From assembly GCA_964512225.1 (NCBI GenBank), contig CAZEKB010000003.1:62001-126000 (forward strand): 64,000 nt of DNA, written 5' to 3'. This DNA is from CAZEKB01 sp964512225. Lineage in GTDB: Bacteria > Myxococcota_A > UBA796 > UBA9615. The stretch's first letter is position 1, and the number at the start of each line of letters is the position of its first letter. Both the position numbers and the translations under genes were made by a program. The notes beneath the pieces are model-generated. The model was not told the origin of the DNA. It was given only the letters and a program-made list of their open reading frames with translations, and made no database searches. Positions 29,480 through 37,638 of the stretch are shown piece after piece.

Positions 29480-31525
29480 TCAGGTCCGTCTTCGGCGACG
29501 GGCGGCGGAAAGATACACGAACAGAGCCGCCAGGCACCCGCCTTCGAGCGACCCCGCCGACGCGGTCGTGCAGCCGCAGTCGTCCTCCCGGGGCGGGATG
29601 TAGGGGGGGCGGTCGACGTCGTCGTCGTCCGCCGCGTCGTCGTCGTCCGCCGCGTCGTCGTCGTCGCCGGGGCCGCAGTCCTCGTCCACGAGGTGGTCGC
29701 AGTCCTCGTCCGTGCCCTCGCACGCGTCCTCCGCCCCGGGGTGGCGCGCCGGGTCCCCGTCCGCGCAGTCGCCCAGCAGGGGGTTCCAGCCGTCGCCGTC
29801 GGCGTCGATGTCCTCGAAGGAGCCGCCCTCCGGCCCGCCGAAGGCGCCGAGATCGGGGGGGGAGCCGTCGGGATCGGGCGGGGCCGTCGCGTCCCCGGCG
29901 TCCCGCGCCGGGCTCTCGGGGGCGAGGTCGAGGCGGTCGTCGTACTGGTCGCCCCCGGTGAAGTCCGCGAACAGGGGGTTCACGCTCACGTTGCCGTCGG
30001 TGCCGGTGGGGTCCGCGAGCCCGCCCGCGTATGCCGAGCCGTCGGGCGCGTAGACATCGGACCACCGGATGGACGTGACCGCGCCCGCCGCCCCGGAGAT
30101 GCCGTCGCCGCGCTCGGGGAAGGCGACGATGCCGTGCAGCATCGACAGCGAGCCGTCGGCCGTGACCCGGAGGTCGGCCCCGTCGTCGGCGCGGTCTCCG
30201 GCGAAGGTGACGTGGGTCAGATCGAGCGCGCCGCCGAGGACGTGCACGCCCGCCCCCGAGTCGGCGCGGTTGTGTACGAACAGCGAGTTGCTCACGCGCG
30301 AGACGCCCGCGCCTTCCACCCGCACCGCGCCCCCCTCGCGGTCGGCCCGGTTCCCGTCGAAGAGGCACCCCCGCACCGTGACGTCCGAGGACAGGACGTA
30401 CAGCGCCCCCCCGAACCCCGAATCGATGCCCGTCGCCCGGTTGGCTACGAACCGCGAGCGCACGAAGGTCGGCGACGCGTCCTCCGCGAGCGCGCCCGCC
30501 CCGAACTCCGCCTCGTTGCCCGCGATCACGCAGCGGTCGCACTCGCCCACGGCCCCGGCGTCGACGCGCAGGCCGCCTCCCCCCGCGGGAGCGCTCGCCC
30601 GGTTGTCCGCGATGAAGGCGTCCGTGAGCGTGTACGCGACGTCGGAGAGGCGCGCGCCGCCCCCGCGGTCCGCCGAGTTGTCCACGATCCGGCCCCCCGC
30701 GATCCGGAGCGTCCCTCCCCCGACCGCCCGCAGCCCGCCCGCGCCGGCGTTCGCGCGGCAGCCGGTGATCTCGAGGGTCGAGAACGACGCCGGGTTGGGC
30801 GTCCCGTCCCCCGCGACGTGGAGGCCGCCCGTGCGCTCCGCGACGGCCCCCGTGATCGTCAGATCCGTGGCCGTGACGGGCGTGGACTGCAGGAACGCGC
30901 CGCCCCCGACCTCCGCGGAGGTCTCGGAGATGTGCACCCGATCGAAGATCGGGGCACCGCCCAGCACGTAGACGCCGCCCCCGAAGCCCCACTCGTCGCC
31001 GTCGGCCTCGGCGTGGGTGTCGACCACTTCGACGTCCTCGACGCGCGACTCGGAGGCGAGCAGCTGCAGCCCCCCGCCGAGGCGCGCTCGGCAGTCCGTC
31101 AGGACGAGGTCGCGAAGGGTCGGGGAGCTGCCCTCCACGTGGACGCAGCCCCCCGGGCGACCCGGGGTGCCGCGCGAGTCCCCGCTCCGCACCGTGAAGC
31201 CGTCCAGGATCGTCGAGGCCCCGGCCAGGGCGCCCACCGTTACCACCGGGCCGCTCCCCGTCCCCGCGATCGCCGTGGCGTCGGGGCCCGCGTCGCCCCG
31301 CACGGCGATCGACTTCGTGAGGAAGTCGATGTTCTCGCTGTAAGTACCTGGCGCGACCAGGATCTCATCCCCGTCGTCCGCGGCGTCGATGGCGGCCTGG
31401 ATCGTCGCGTGGTCGTTCTGCTCGCCCGGTCCGACGGTGAGGGTCGCGGCCACCGCCGCCCCGGGGAGGACCGTCGCGACCGCGGCCACGAGCAGCGGCA
31501 CGAACGGTTGACGGCGGGGGAGCAT
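29480..31525 (-). CDS. Right-handed beta-helix protein with MopE-like repeat and MYXO-CTERM-like tail
   Basis: A 681-residue secreted protein. A signal peptide (1-27) is followed by about 500 residues of short parallel beta-helix rungs of the pectate-lyase/polymorphic-outer-membrane type (repeated GGG-L/V, IADN, N-A). Near residues 585-625 comes DADGDGWNPLLGDCADGDP with paired Cys and Asp, the putative metal-binding MopE-type motif. An Asp-rich linker (GDDDDAADDDDAADDDD) follows. The C-terminus has a Cys cluster (DCGCTT), a hydrophobic stretch and five arginines, as in MYXO-CTERM sorting tails. It is probably a surface-anchored protein. It leads the efp-epmA operon by position; the functional link is not clear. 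Confidence 0.85.
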   Translation of the reverse strand: MLPRRQPFVPLLVAAVATVLPGAAVAATLTVGPGEQNDHATIQAAIDAADDGDEILVAPGTYSENIDFLTKSIAVRGDAGPDATAIAGTGSGPVVTVGALAGASTILDGFTVRSGDSRGTPGRPGGCVHVEGSSPTLRDLVLTDCRARLGGGLQLLASESRVEDVEVVDTHAEADGDEWGFGGGVYVLGGAPIFDRVHISETSAEVGGGAFLQSTPVTATDLTITGAVAERTGGLHVAGDGTPNPASFSTLEITGCRANAGAGGLRAVGGGTLRIAGGRIVDNSADRGGGARLSDVAYTLTDAFIADNRASAPAGGGGLRVDAGAVGECDRCVIAGNEAEFGAGALAEDASPTFVRSRFVANRATGIDSGFGGALYVLSSDVTVRGCLFDGNRADREGGAVRVEGAGVSRVSNSLFVHNRADSGAGVHVLGGALDLTHVTFAGDRADDGADLRVTADGSLSMLHGIVAFPERGDGISGAAGAVTSIRWSDVYAPDGSAYAGGLADPTGTDGNVSVNPLFADFTGGDQYDDRLDLAPESPARDAGDATAPPDPDGSPPDLGAFGGPEGGSFEDIDADGDGWNPLLGDCADGDPARHPGAEDACEGTDEDCDHLVDEDCGPGDDDDAADDDDAADDDDVDRPPYIPPREDDCGCTTASAGSLEGGCLAALFVYLSAARRRRRT
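29618..29653. repeat. Two 18-bp tandem repeats encoding AADDDD
   Basis: The plus-strand unit gtcgtcgtcgtccgccgc occurs perfectly at 29618-29635 and 29636-29653, with a third, diverged copy after it. It encodes the acidic linker of the beta-helix protein on the minus strand. Confidence 0.9.
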
Positions 31526-31572
31526 GCGGCGCAGTCTCGCACGCGGCCCCGTTCGCCGTGCTCGGAGTTCCC

Positions 31573-32772
31573 ATGCGCCTGTCCGTGCTCCTCGTCGTTC
31601 TCGTCCTCGTCCCCGGCTGCGGGGGGGACGACCCGAAACCTCCCCACCACGAGCGCAGCCTCGCCGACGTCCCCGCCCAGCCGAAGGTCGTGGTCACCGG
31701 CCGGTCGCAGACGCCCGCGCCGGACGCGCCGGAGGGGACCGACTCGATCGACGCCGCGATCGCCGCCCTCCCCGAGGTCATGAAGAGCGCCGACCGCGTG
31801 CTCACCGCGGACCTCCTCGGCGACGGAGAGCCCGAGGTCTTCGTGGCCTCGGGGAACGACGTGCGCTGGGGGGAGTGGCCCGCGGGCGCGTCGGCTCCCC
31901 GGCTCGAGAGTCGCCACATCGGCAAGGGGATGCTGCAGGCCTGGATGGCGCACGACCTGGACGGTGACGGCAAGGACGAGGTCGTGTTCGCGTTCGGGAT
32001 GGGGCGCGACTTCCCCGACGCGCCGGTCGAGGTGGTGCTGCTGCGGGCGAACCCGCAGGCGTCCATCGCCGCGCCGATCTGGAAGCACAAGGGGCCGCGG
32101 ACCCAGGTCACGTCCCTGCAGCCATGGCCGAGAAAAGACGGAACATTCGATATCTACATCGCAGCCTTCGAGGATCGCTTTCATGTCGCCGGGGGCGTCC
32201 TGTCCCGGGGAAGGCGGTCGGCGCCGCGGTGGCTCGAGGGTCACCGGGTGCGCATGGGGATGTACCGCTCGGTGGGCGACTTCGACGGCGACGGGGAGAC
32301 GGAGACCGCGGTGGGGCGCCTCTACGGGGACGAGAAGGGGGCCGACGGCGATCTGCGCGTCATCCACCACGACGGGACCGTCGAGCGCATCGAGACCGTC
32401 CGCGGCGTCCGGGCGGTGGGCAGCGGCGACCTCGACGGCGACGGGCGGCCCGAGCTGCTGTTCGGCGACGGGTGGCACAAGAACTACGGAAAGATCGCCC
32501 GGTACCGCCCCACCGTCGCGCGCTGGGACGGCGGGTGGACGACCGAGCTGGTCGAGGAGTCGGCCGAGCAGTACGCCGTGGAGCGGATCGGCGTCGTGGA
32601 CGGCGCGCTCGTGGCCGGCGGCAACAGGCGGGTGACGGCCTACGCCCGCGGGGACGCCGGGTGGACCCGGATCGGCGCCCCGGCCCCCACCTCCACGAAC
32701 GGCGCGTGGGCCGCGCTGAAGACCGACCTCGTCGTCGGCGGCAAGGCCCCCGCCCGGGTCCCGCTGCGCTAG
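31573..32772 (+). CDS. FG-GAP/VCBS-repeat lipoprotein
   Basis: A 399-residue lipoprotein. The ATG at 31573 is preferred over the GTG at 31558 because GGAG lies 5 bases upstream and the signal peptide MRLSVLLVVLVLVPGC (C16) then starts cleanly. At least three calcium-loop repeats are visible (DLDGDGKDEVVFA, DFDGDGETETAVG, DLDGDGRPELLFG), which indicates a beta-propeller of the FG-GAP type, plus two weaker ones. No catalytic residues are seen. It is divergent from the beta-helix gene and ends tail to tail with the ABC permease at a shared CTAG. Confidence 0.85.
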   Translation: MRLSVLLVVLVLVPGCGGDDPKPPHHERSLADVPAQPKVVVTGRSQTPAPDAPEGTDSIDAAIAALPEVMKSADRVLTADLLGDGEPEVFVASGNDVRWGEWPAGASAPRLESRHIGKGMLQAWMAHDLDGDGKDEVVFAFGMGRDFPDAPVEVVLLRANPQASIAAPIWKHKGPRTQVTSLQPWPRKDGTFDIYIAAFEDRFHVAGGVLSRGRRSAPRWLEGHRVRMGMYRSVGDFDGDGETETAVGRLYGDEKGADGDLRVIHHDGTVERIETVRGVRAVGSGDLDGDGRPELLFGDGWHKNYGKIARYRPTVARWDGGWTTELVEESAEQYAVERIGVVDGALVAGGNRRVTAYARGDAGWTRIGAPAPTSTNGAWAALKTDLVVGGKAPARVPLR

Positions 32773-33632
32773 CGGATGTCCCGCCGCTGGAAGATCAGCA
32801 GCCCCAGGAGCAACATGCCGAGGCTGTAGCCGACGGTCCGGGCGAGGTCCGGGAGCCCGTCGGTCAGCGTCGTCAGCGTGCCGTGGTGGCTGTACAGGTC
32901 CCGGGACGACCACATCGTCCACTCCCGGATCGACGCCGCGGTCTCGGCCGACGCGAGGTCCGTCTGGGCCCAGGCCCACAGGATCGCGGTGATGCCCGCG
33001 TCCCCCACGAGGCCGAGGATGGAGCCCGCCAGCGTGAGCAGCGGGGACTGGGTGATCGACGCGATGATCGCCGCCAACGCCAGCGCGGGGAGCATGATCG
33101 CGGTCGCGAGGACCGTCCCGTAGGCGATGCGGAGCAGCTTCGCGCCCCCGCCGTCCACGTCCGCCATCCACTGCGCGGCCTGGATCGGGAACTTCGTGGC
33201 GTCGCCGTCGAAGCCGAATACGAGCATCCCCAGCAGCCCGCCCGTGACCATCGCCAGGACGATCGAGCCGAAGGCCACGCCGGTGCCGAGCAGGGCCTTG
33301 GCCACGTACACCTCCACGCGGCGGACCGGGCGCACCAGGATCATCGCCGCGGTCCCGATCGAGAGGTCCTCGGCCCACAGGATCGCGAAGAGGATGAGCA
33401 GCACGAGGCCGTTGAGCGGGAAGCTCGCGAGGCCCACCGAGACGTCCGCGGCAAGGAGCCAGTCGAGGCCCTCGGAGCTGCCCTCCTGGACCTGCTCCGA
33501 GGCCACGCCCATGGCGTACAGCAGGCCCACCGCGGCCACGCCGTGGAGGAGACCGAAGACGAGGACGGCCCACACCAGGCCCCGGCCCTTCACCTTGCGC
33601 CACTCGGCGCGCACCATGCGCAGCAGCCTCAT
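32769..33632 (-). CDS. ABC-2 family permease
   Basis: A 287-residue membrane subunit of a second ABC-2 exporter. The ATG at 33632 overlaps the ATPase stop as ATGA. Six hydrophobic segments are visible, with the conserved first loop ILWAEDLSIGTAAMILVRPVRR (about residues 85-106) that contacts the ATPase. Its stop codon shares the palindrome CTAG with the convergent FG-GAP gene. The substrate is unknown; location next to mpl and a hydrolase gives no clear clue. Confidence 0.85.
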   Translation of the reverse strand: MRLLRMVRAEWRKVKGRGLVWAVLVFGLLHGVAAVGLLYAMGVASEQVQEGSSEGLDWLLAADVSVGLASFPLNGLVLLILFAILWAEDLSIGTAAMILVRPVRRVEVYVAKALLGTGVAFGSIVLAMVTGGLLGMLVFGFDGDATKFPIQAAQWMADVDGGGAKLLRIAYGTVLATAIMLPALALAAIIASITQSPLLTLAGSILGLVGDAGITAILWAWAQTDLASAETAASIREWTMWSSRDLYSHHGTLTTLTDGLPDLARTVGYSLGMLLLGLLIFQRRDIR

Positions 33633-34357
33633 CGGATCTGCCCTCCGCCGCTCTCCGTGAGTCGAAGGAAGCAGTCCTCCAGGGACTCGCCCGGCTTGAT
33701 GAGCTCGTCGACGCGGCCCTCGGCCACCTTCCGGCCCTCCTGGATGATCCCGACCTCGTCGCAGAGCATCTCCACCTCCGAGAGCAGGTGGGACGATACG
33801 AACACCGTCAGCCCTCGCTCGACCTGCATCGACTTGATCAGCTCGCGGACCTCCTTCATGCCCGCGGGATCGAGCCCGTTGGTGGGCTCGTCCAGCAGCA
33901 GGAGCTTGGGGCGGGACAGGAGGGCCTGGGCGACCCCGAGGCGCTGCTTCATGCCGAGGCTGTAGGTCTTGACCCGGTCGTCCGCGCGGTCGGCGAGCTT
34001 GACGAGGGAGAGCAGGTCGCGGAGCTCGGCCTCGGACGCCTCGGGCCCGTAGGAGGCGAGGATCCGGAGGTTCTCCATGCCCGAGAGGTACTCGTAGAAC
34101 CGAGGCCCCTCGACGATCCCGCCGAGGTGGCGTCGGCCGACCATCGGATCCTCGTCGCCGAAGAGACGCACGCTGCCCGAGTCCCGGGAGATGAGGCCCA
34201 GGATCATGCGCATCGTCGTCGTCTTGCCTGCGCCGTTGGGGCCGAGGAAGCCGTAAATGCAACCGGGGCTGACCTGCAGGTCCAGGTCCTGGACCACGGC
34301 CTTGCCGCTGTAGGACTTCGTCAGGCCCCGGGTCTCCAGGGCGAGGGTGTCGGTCAC
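33629..34357 (-). CDS. ABC transporter ATP-binding protein
   Basis: A 242-residue ATPase partner of the downstream permease. The GTG at 34357 is chosen since it overlaps the hydrolase stop as GTGA and gives the usual LALETRGLTKSY start. Walker A GPNGAGKT is at 39-46, the signature reads YSLGMKQR and Walker B LLLLDEPTNGLDP. It is the short form without a C-terminal regulatory domain, as in bacitracin- or CcmA-like exporters. The export function is inferred from ABC-2 pairing. Confidence 0.92.
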   Translation of the reverse strand: MTDTLALETRGLTKSYSGKAVVQDLDLQVSPGCIYGFLGPNGAGKTTTMRMILGLISRDSGSVRLFGDEDPMVGRRHLGGIVEGPRFYEYLSGMENLRILASYGPEASEAELRDLLSLVKLADRADDRVKTYSLGMKQRLGVAQALLSRPKLLLLDEPTNGLDPAGMKEVRELIKSMQVERGLTVFVSSHLLSEVEMLCDEVGIIQEGRKVAEGRVDELIKPGESLEDCFLRLTESGGGQIR

Positions 34358-35259
34358 GCGTCCTCCTCGAGCGAGCTCACGAGGCTGTCGATCAGCAGTC
34401 GGTTCAAGGCCCCGGTGTCGTCCGGGGCCCAGCGAAGTCGGTCGGCCTGGTCGAGCCGCCAGGCCGTGTCCGGGGGGTTGTCGTTGAGGCGGGTCGAGGC
34501 GGCGGCCCCCCGCGTCGCCGCCGCGATCAAGCGCAGGGCTCCGTCCACGCCGCCGGGGCCCGAGGCGTGGTCCTGCCGCGCCTGCATGCGAATGTAGCGA
34601 CACGGGACGCGGTCGATCCAGGCGGTCGGCTCCCGGCGCGCCCAGAAGGCGTCGGCGTCGCGGGCGAGGGCTGTGCGGGCCGCGGGGGGGAGGGGACCGC
34701 CGCGCAGGATCGCGCCCCGGTCCGCGGGGCCCTCCCAGTCGAGCAGAAAGCGGACGCGGAGGTCGTCGCCGTGGCGGGCCAGGACGGGGGCGGCGAGGGC
34801 GAGCCCCATGGAGAACGAGGCCACGCCGATGGCGCCCGGGCGCACGTTCCGGAGCGACTGGACGAACTCGAGGACGGCGCGGAACGAGTCCTGGCCCTCG
34901 GAGCCGCAGAAGTCGTCGTGCCCCCAGGACTTGCCCCGCCCCACCGGGTCGAAGTGCACGGTGCGGATGCCCCGCACGGCCGTCTCCTCGGCGCCCAGGA
35001 CGTAGTACTCCCCGCAGAAGACCGAGCCGGGCTTGTCGCGACCGGGCACGAGGACCAGGGCCGGGCGCGGCTGGTCGTCGTCGGGCTCGTGCAGGTGGAC
35101 GTGGACCCGATAGCCGGCCGCGGTGGTCAGCCAGTGGTGCGAGTGACGCGTGGGGTGCCCCGAGGCCCGGGCCCGTTGCAGGGCCAACCGGCGGCGGGGG
35201 AGGGCCCGCGCGACCGCGAAGGCGCGACGGAGCCGACGGGGATCGGGTCCCGGGGTCAC
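34354..35259 (-). CDS. Alpha/beta-hydrolase fold protein
   Basis: A 301-residue protein starting with GTG at 35259, which overlaps mpl as GTGA. The strand ALVLVPGRDKPGS is followed by FDPVGRGKSWG (an oxyanion-region signature) and the nucleophile elbow SFSMG with S150. The Asp/His pair is less clear; QARQDHASG near the end may supply them. No signal peptide is evident, and the basic N-terminus is not conserved-looking. It could be an esterase or a dienelactone-hydrolase-like enzyme. Placement between mpl and an exporter is not diagnostic. Confidence 0.75.
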   Translation of the reverse strand: MTPGPDPRRLRRAFAVARALPRRRLALQRARASGHPTRHSHHWLTTAAGYRVHVHLHEPDDDQPRPALVLVPGRDKPGSVFCGEYYVLGAEETAVRGIRTVHFDPVGRGKSWGHDDFCGSEGQDSFRAVLEFVQSLRNVRPGAIGVASFSMGLALAAPVLARHGDDLRVRFLLDWEGPADRGAILRGGPLPPAARTALARDADAFWARREPTAWIDRVPCRYIRMQARQDHASGPGGVDGALRLIAAATRGAAASTRLNDNPPDTAWRLDQADRLRWAPDDTGALNRLLIDSLVSSLEEDA

Positions 35260-36701
35260 GCGCGGCCGGCCAGCGCCTCGGGGAGCCGCTGGTAGATGCC
35301 CCCGAAGCCGCCGTTGCTGAGGATCAGGACGACGTCGCCCGCGCGCGCCTCGGCGGTGAGGGTGGCGACGATCGAGTCCACGCCGGTGGTGGTTCGGGCG
35401 TCGACCCCCCGCCCCGACGCGTCCCCCACGAGCGTCTCCACGGAGAAGCGCTCGGCCGGGTCCTTCACCTTCTCGGGCCGGTCCACCGGCGCGACGAGCA
35501 GGAGGTCCGTGCCGTCGAACGCGCGGCCGTAGTCGGCCTGGAAGATGTTCCGCCGCGTCGTATTGGTGCGCGGCTCGAACACGGTCCACAGCCGTCGGTC
35601 GGCGCCGAACCGCAGCCGCGTGGCCTCGATCGTGGCCTTCACGGCGGTGGGGTGGTGCGCGAAGTCGTCGATGAGGGTCACGTCGTCGACCTCGCCGAAG
35701 ACCGTCTGCCGTCGCTTCACGCCCGCGTACGCGGCGAGGGCGTCGGCGATGTCCGGGGCCGCGAAACCGCGGCGGATCAGCACGGCGACCACGGCCGTCA
35801 GGTTCGCGAGGTTGTGCTCGCCCACGAGCATGCACCGGAACGTGCCCACGTCCTCCCCGGCGAGGCGCACCCGGAACGACATGCCGTCGGGCCCGGCGTC
35901 CACCACCTCGGACTGCCACTCGGCGCGCTCGTCCCGCCGGGTCGAGTAGTACTCCACGGCGCAGCGGCCGAGGTCGGCGATGGGGGGGACGTGCTCCCCG
36001 TCGGCGCAGGCGAGCAGGATCCCGTCCTCGGGGATGAGGGCGACGAACGCCCGGAACGCGCCGCGCACGTGGTCGAGGTCCCGGTAGATGTCGGCGTGAT
36101 CGAACTCCACCGACGTGATGACCGCCGTGCGCGGGCGGTAGTGGACGAACTTGGGGACCTTGTCGAAGTAGGCCGTGTCGTACTCGTCTCCCTCCACGAC
36201 GAAGTGGGCGCCGGGCCGCCCCACGCGGAAGTTCCGTCCGAAGTTCTCGAGGACGCCGCCCACGAGAAAGCCGGGGTCGTCCCCCAGGTGATGCAGGCAG
36301 TGGGCGAGGATCGAGCTGGTGGTCGTCTTTCCGTGGGTCCCCGCGACGACCACGGGGTGGCGCTGCGACAGGAACAGCGCGCCCAGCGTCTCGGGGAACG
36401 ACGCGTAGTCCAGGTCCCGCTCGCGCATGGCCACGGCCTCGGGGTTGGGCGCGCTGATGGCGTTGCCCACGATCACGAGGTCGGGGTCGTGGTCCAGGTT
36501 CTCCGCCTTGAACCCCTCCATGAGGGCGATGCCCGCCTTCTCGAGCTGCGTCGACATCGGCGGGTACACGCCCGCGTCCGAGCCCGTGACGCGGTACCCG
36601 GCTTCCTGCAGGAGGCCCGCGTAGGCCCCCATCGCCGTGCCGCAGATGGCCATGAGGTGAATGGTCTCGATCGACTCCGGGTCGGGGATCCGGTGGGGCA
36701 T
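35256..36701 (-). CDS. mpl: UDP-MurNAc:L-Ala-gamma-D-Glu-mDAP ligase
   Basis: Mpl joins recycled murein tripeptide to UDP-MurNAc in the cytoplasm. The 481-residue protein has the Mur-ligase layout: an N-terminal Rossmann domain with MAICGTAMGAYAGLLQ, then the ATP-binding GTHGKTTT (121-128), the EGDEYDTAYFD substrate loop typical of Mpl rather than MurC, IDDFAHHPTAV, and the C-terminal EPRTNT box. The ATG at 36701 gives the standard start. With LdcA at 41730 it indicates peptidoglycan peptide recycling. Confidence 0.95.
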   Translation of the reverse strand: MPHRIPDPESIETIHLMAICGTAMGAYAGLLQEAGYRVTGSDAGVYPPMSTQLEKAGIALMEGFKAENLDHDPDLVIVGNAISAPNPEAVAMRERDLDYASFPETLGALFLSQRHPVVVAGTHGKTTTSSILAHCLHHLGDDPGFLVGGVLENFGRNFRVGRPGAHFVVEGDEYDTAYFDKVPKFVHYRPRTAVITSVEFDHADIYRDLDHVRGAFRAFVALIPEDGILLACADGEHVPPIADLGRCAVEYYSTRRDERAEWQSEVVDAGPDGMSFRVRLAGEDVGTFRCMLVGEHNLANLTAVVAVLIRRGFAAPDIADALAAYAGVKRRQTVFGEVDDVTLIDDFAHHPTAVKATIEATRLRFGADRRLWTVFEPRTNTTRRNIFQADYGRAFDGTDLLLVAPVDRPEKVKDPAERFSVETLVGDASGRGVDARTTTGVDSIVATLTAEARAGDVVLILSNGGFGGIYQRLPEALAGRA

Positions 36702-36778
36702 CGTCGTCCTGTGTCGAGGGCTGAGCGGGGGCCGGTCGGGGCGCGAAGACGCGCGGATGCTACCGGAGGCGGCGGAGG

Positions 36779-37468
36779 TCAGCGCGCGTACGTATAGAGC
36801 GCCCACAGGATCCGGGCGCCCGCCCGCGTGATGCCCTTCCAGCTCCCGCTGATCTTCGAGTCCCCGGCGAAGCGGTTCCGATAGACCACGGGGACCTCGA
36901 CGATGCGGAGCCCGGCGCGCGCCGCCTTGCAGGCCATCTCGACGTTCCAGCCCCACGTCGGGTCGACCATCCCCAGGGCGAGCAGCGCGTCGAAGCGGAT
37001 CGCCCGCATGGGGCCCATGTCCGTGAGGCGCGTGCCGAAGCGGGCGTTGATCGCGGCGGTCTGGAGGCGGTTGCCCCACACCTGCACCGGGGTGAGCGAG
37101 CCCCGCTCGGCGCCCCCCCGGGTCCGCGTCGCGAGCACGAAGTCCGCTTCGTCGCGCTCGATGCGGGCGACGAAGTCCACCAGGGCGGCGGGATCGTCGG
37201 CGTGGTCGGCGTCCAGGACGACGAGCACGTCGGGCCGGGGGTCCGTGGCGTCGAGGTGGCGGATCCCCGCGAGGCACGCCGATCCGTAGCCCCGCCGCGC
37301 CTCGTGCAGGACCTCCGCGCCGCCTCCCCGCGCGACCTCGGGGGTGCGGTCGCGGCTGCCGTTGTCGACGACGACGACGCGCGCATCGAGGGCCGAGGGG
37401 ATGGCCGCCAGGACGGCGGGCAGCGACTCCTCTTCGTCCAGGGCGGGGATGACGATGGCGACTCGCAC
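36779..37468 (-). CDS. Family 2 glycosyltransferase
   Basis: A 229-residue GT-A fold enzyme. The GTG at 37468 is chosen as it places the first strand RVAIVIPALDEEESL at the N-terminus; the longer frame adds only basic residues. VVVDNGSRDRT binds the nucleotide, LDADHADDP is the DXD motif, and GWNVEMACKAARAG is the acceptor-side region with ED-like acid. It resembles polyprenyl-phosphate or lipid-linked sugar transferases without a membrane domain. A TACACT element about 8 bases before the GTG may be a -10 box of a near-leaderless mRNA. Confidence 0.85.
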   Translation of the reverse strand: MRVAIVIPALDEEESLPAVLAAIPSALDARVVVVDNGSRDRTPEVARGGGAEVLHEARRGYGSACLAGIRHLDATDPRPDVLVVLDADHADDPAALVDFVARIERDEADFVLATRTRGGAERGSLTPVQVWGNRLQTAAINARFGTRLTDMGPMRAIRFDALLALGMVDPTWGWNVEMACKAARAGLRIVEVPVVYRNRFAGDSKISGSWKGITRAGARILWALYTYAR

Positions 37469-37638
37469 GGCGACCGAGTGTAGAGCAGCCGAACGCCTCC
37501 GCGGTTTCACCGGGCGCCCCGAAGCGTCGTGATCCTGCAAAGCCGCGCGCGTGAGGGTTGAAGGAGGCGGCGCGATGAACTAGGAAAGAGGCAGCCGTCC
37601 GCGCCGCGGAGGGTCCCGCTTTGTCCGGAGTCCGCTTC

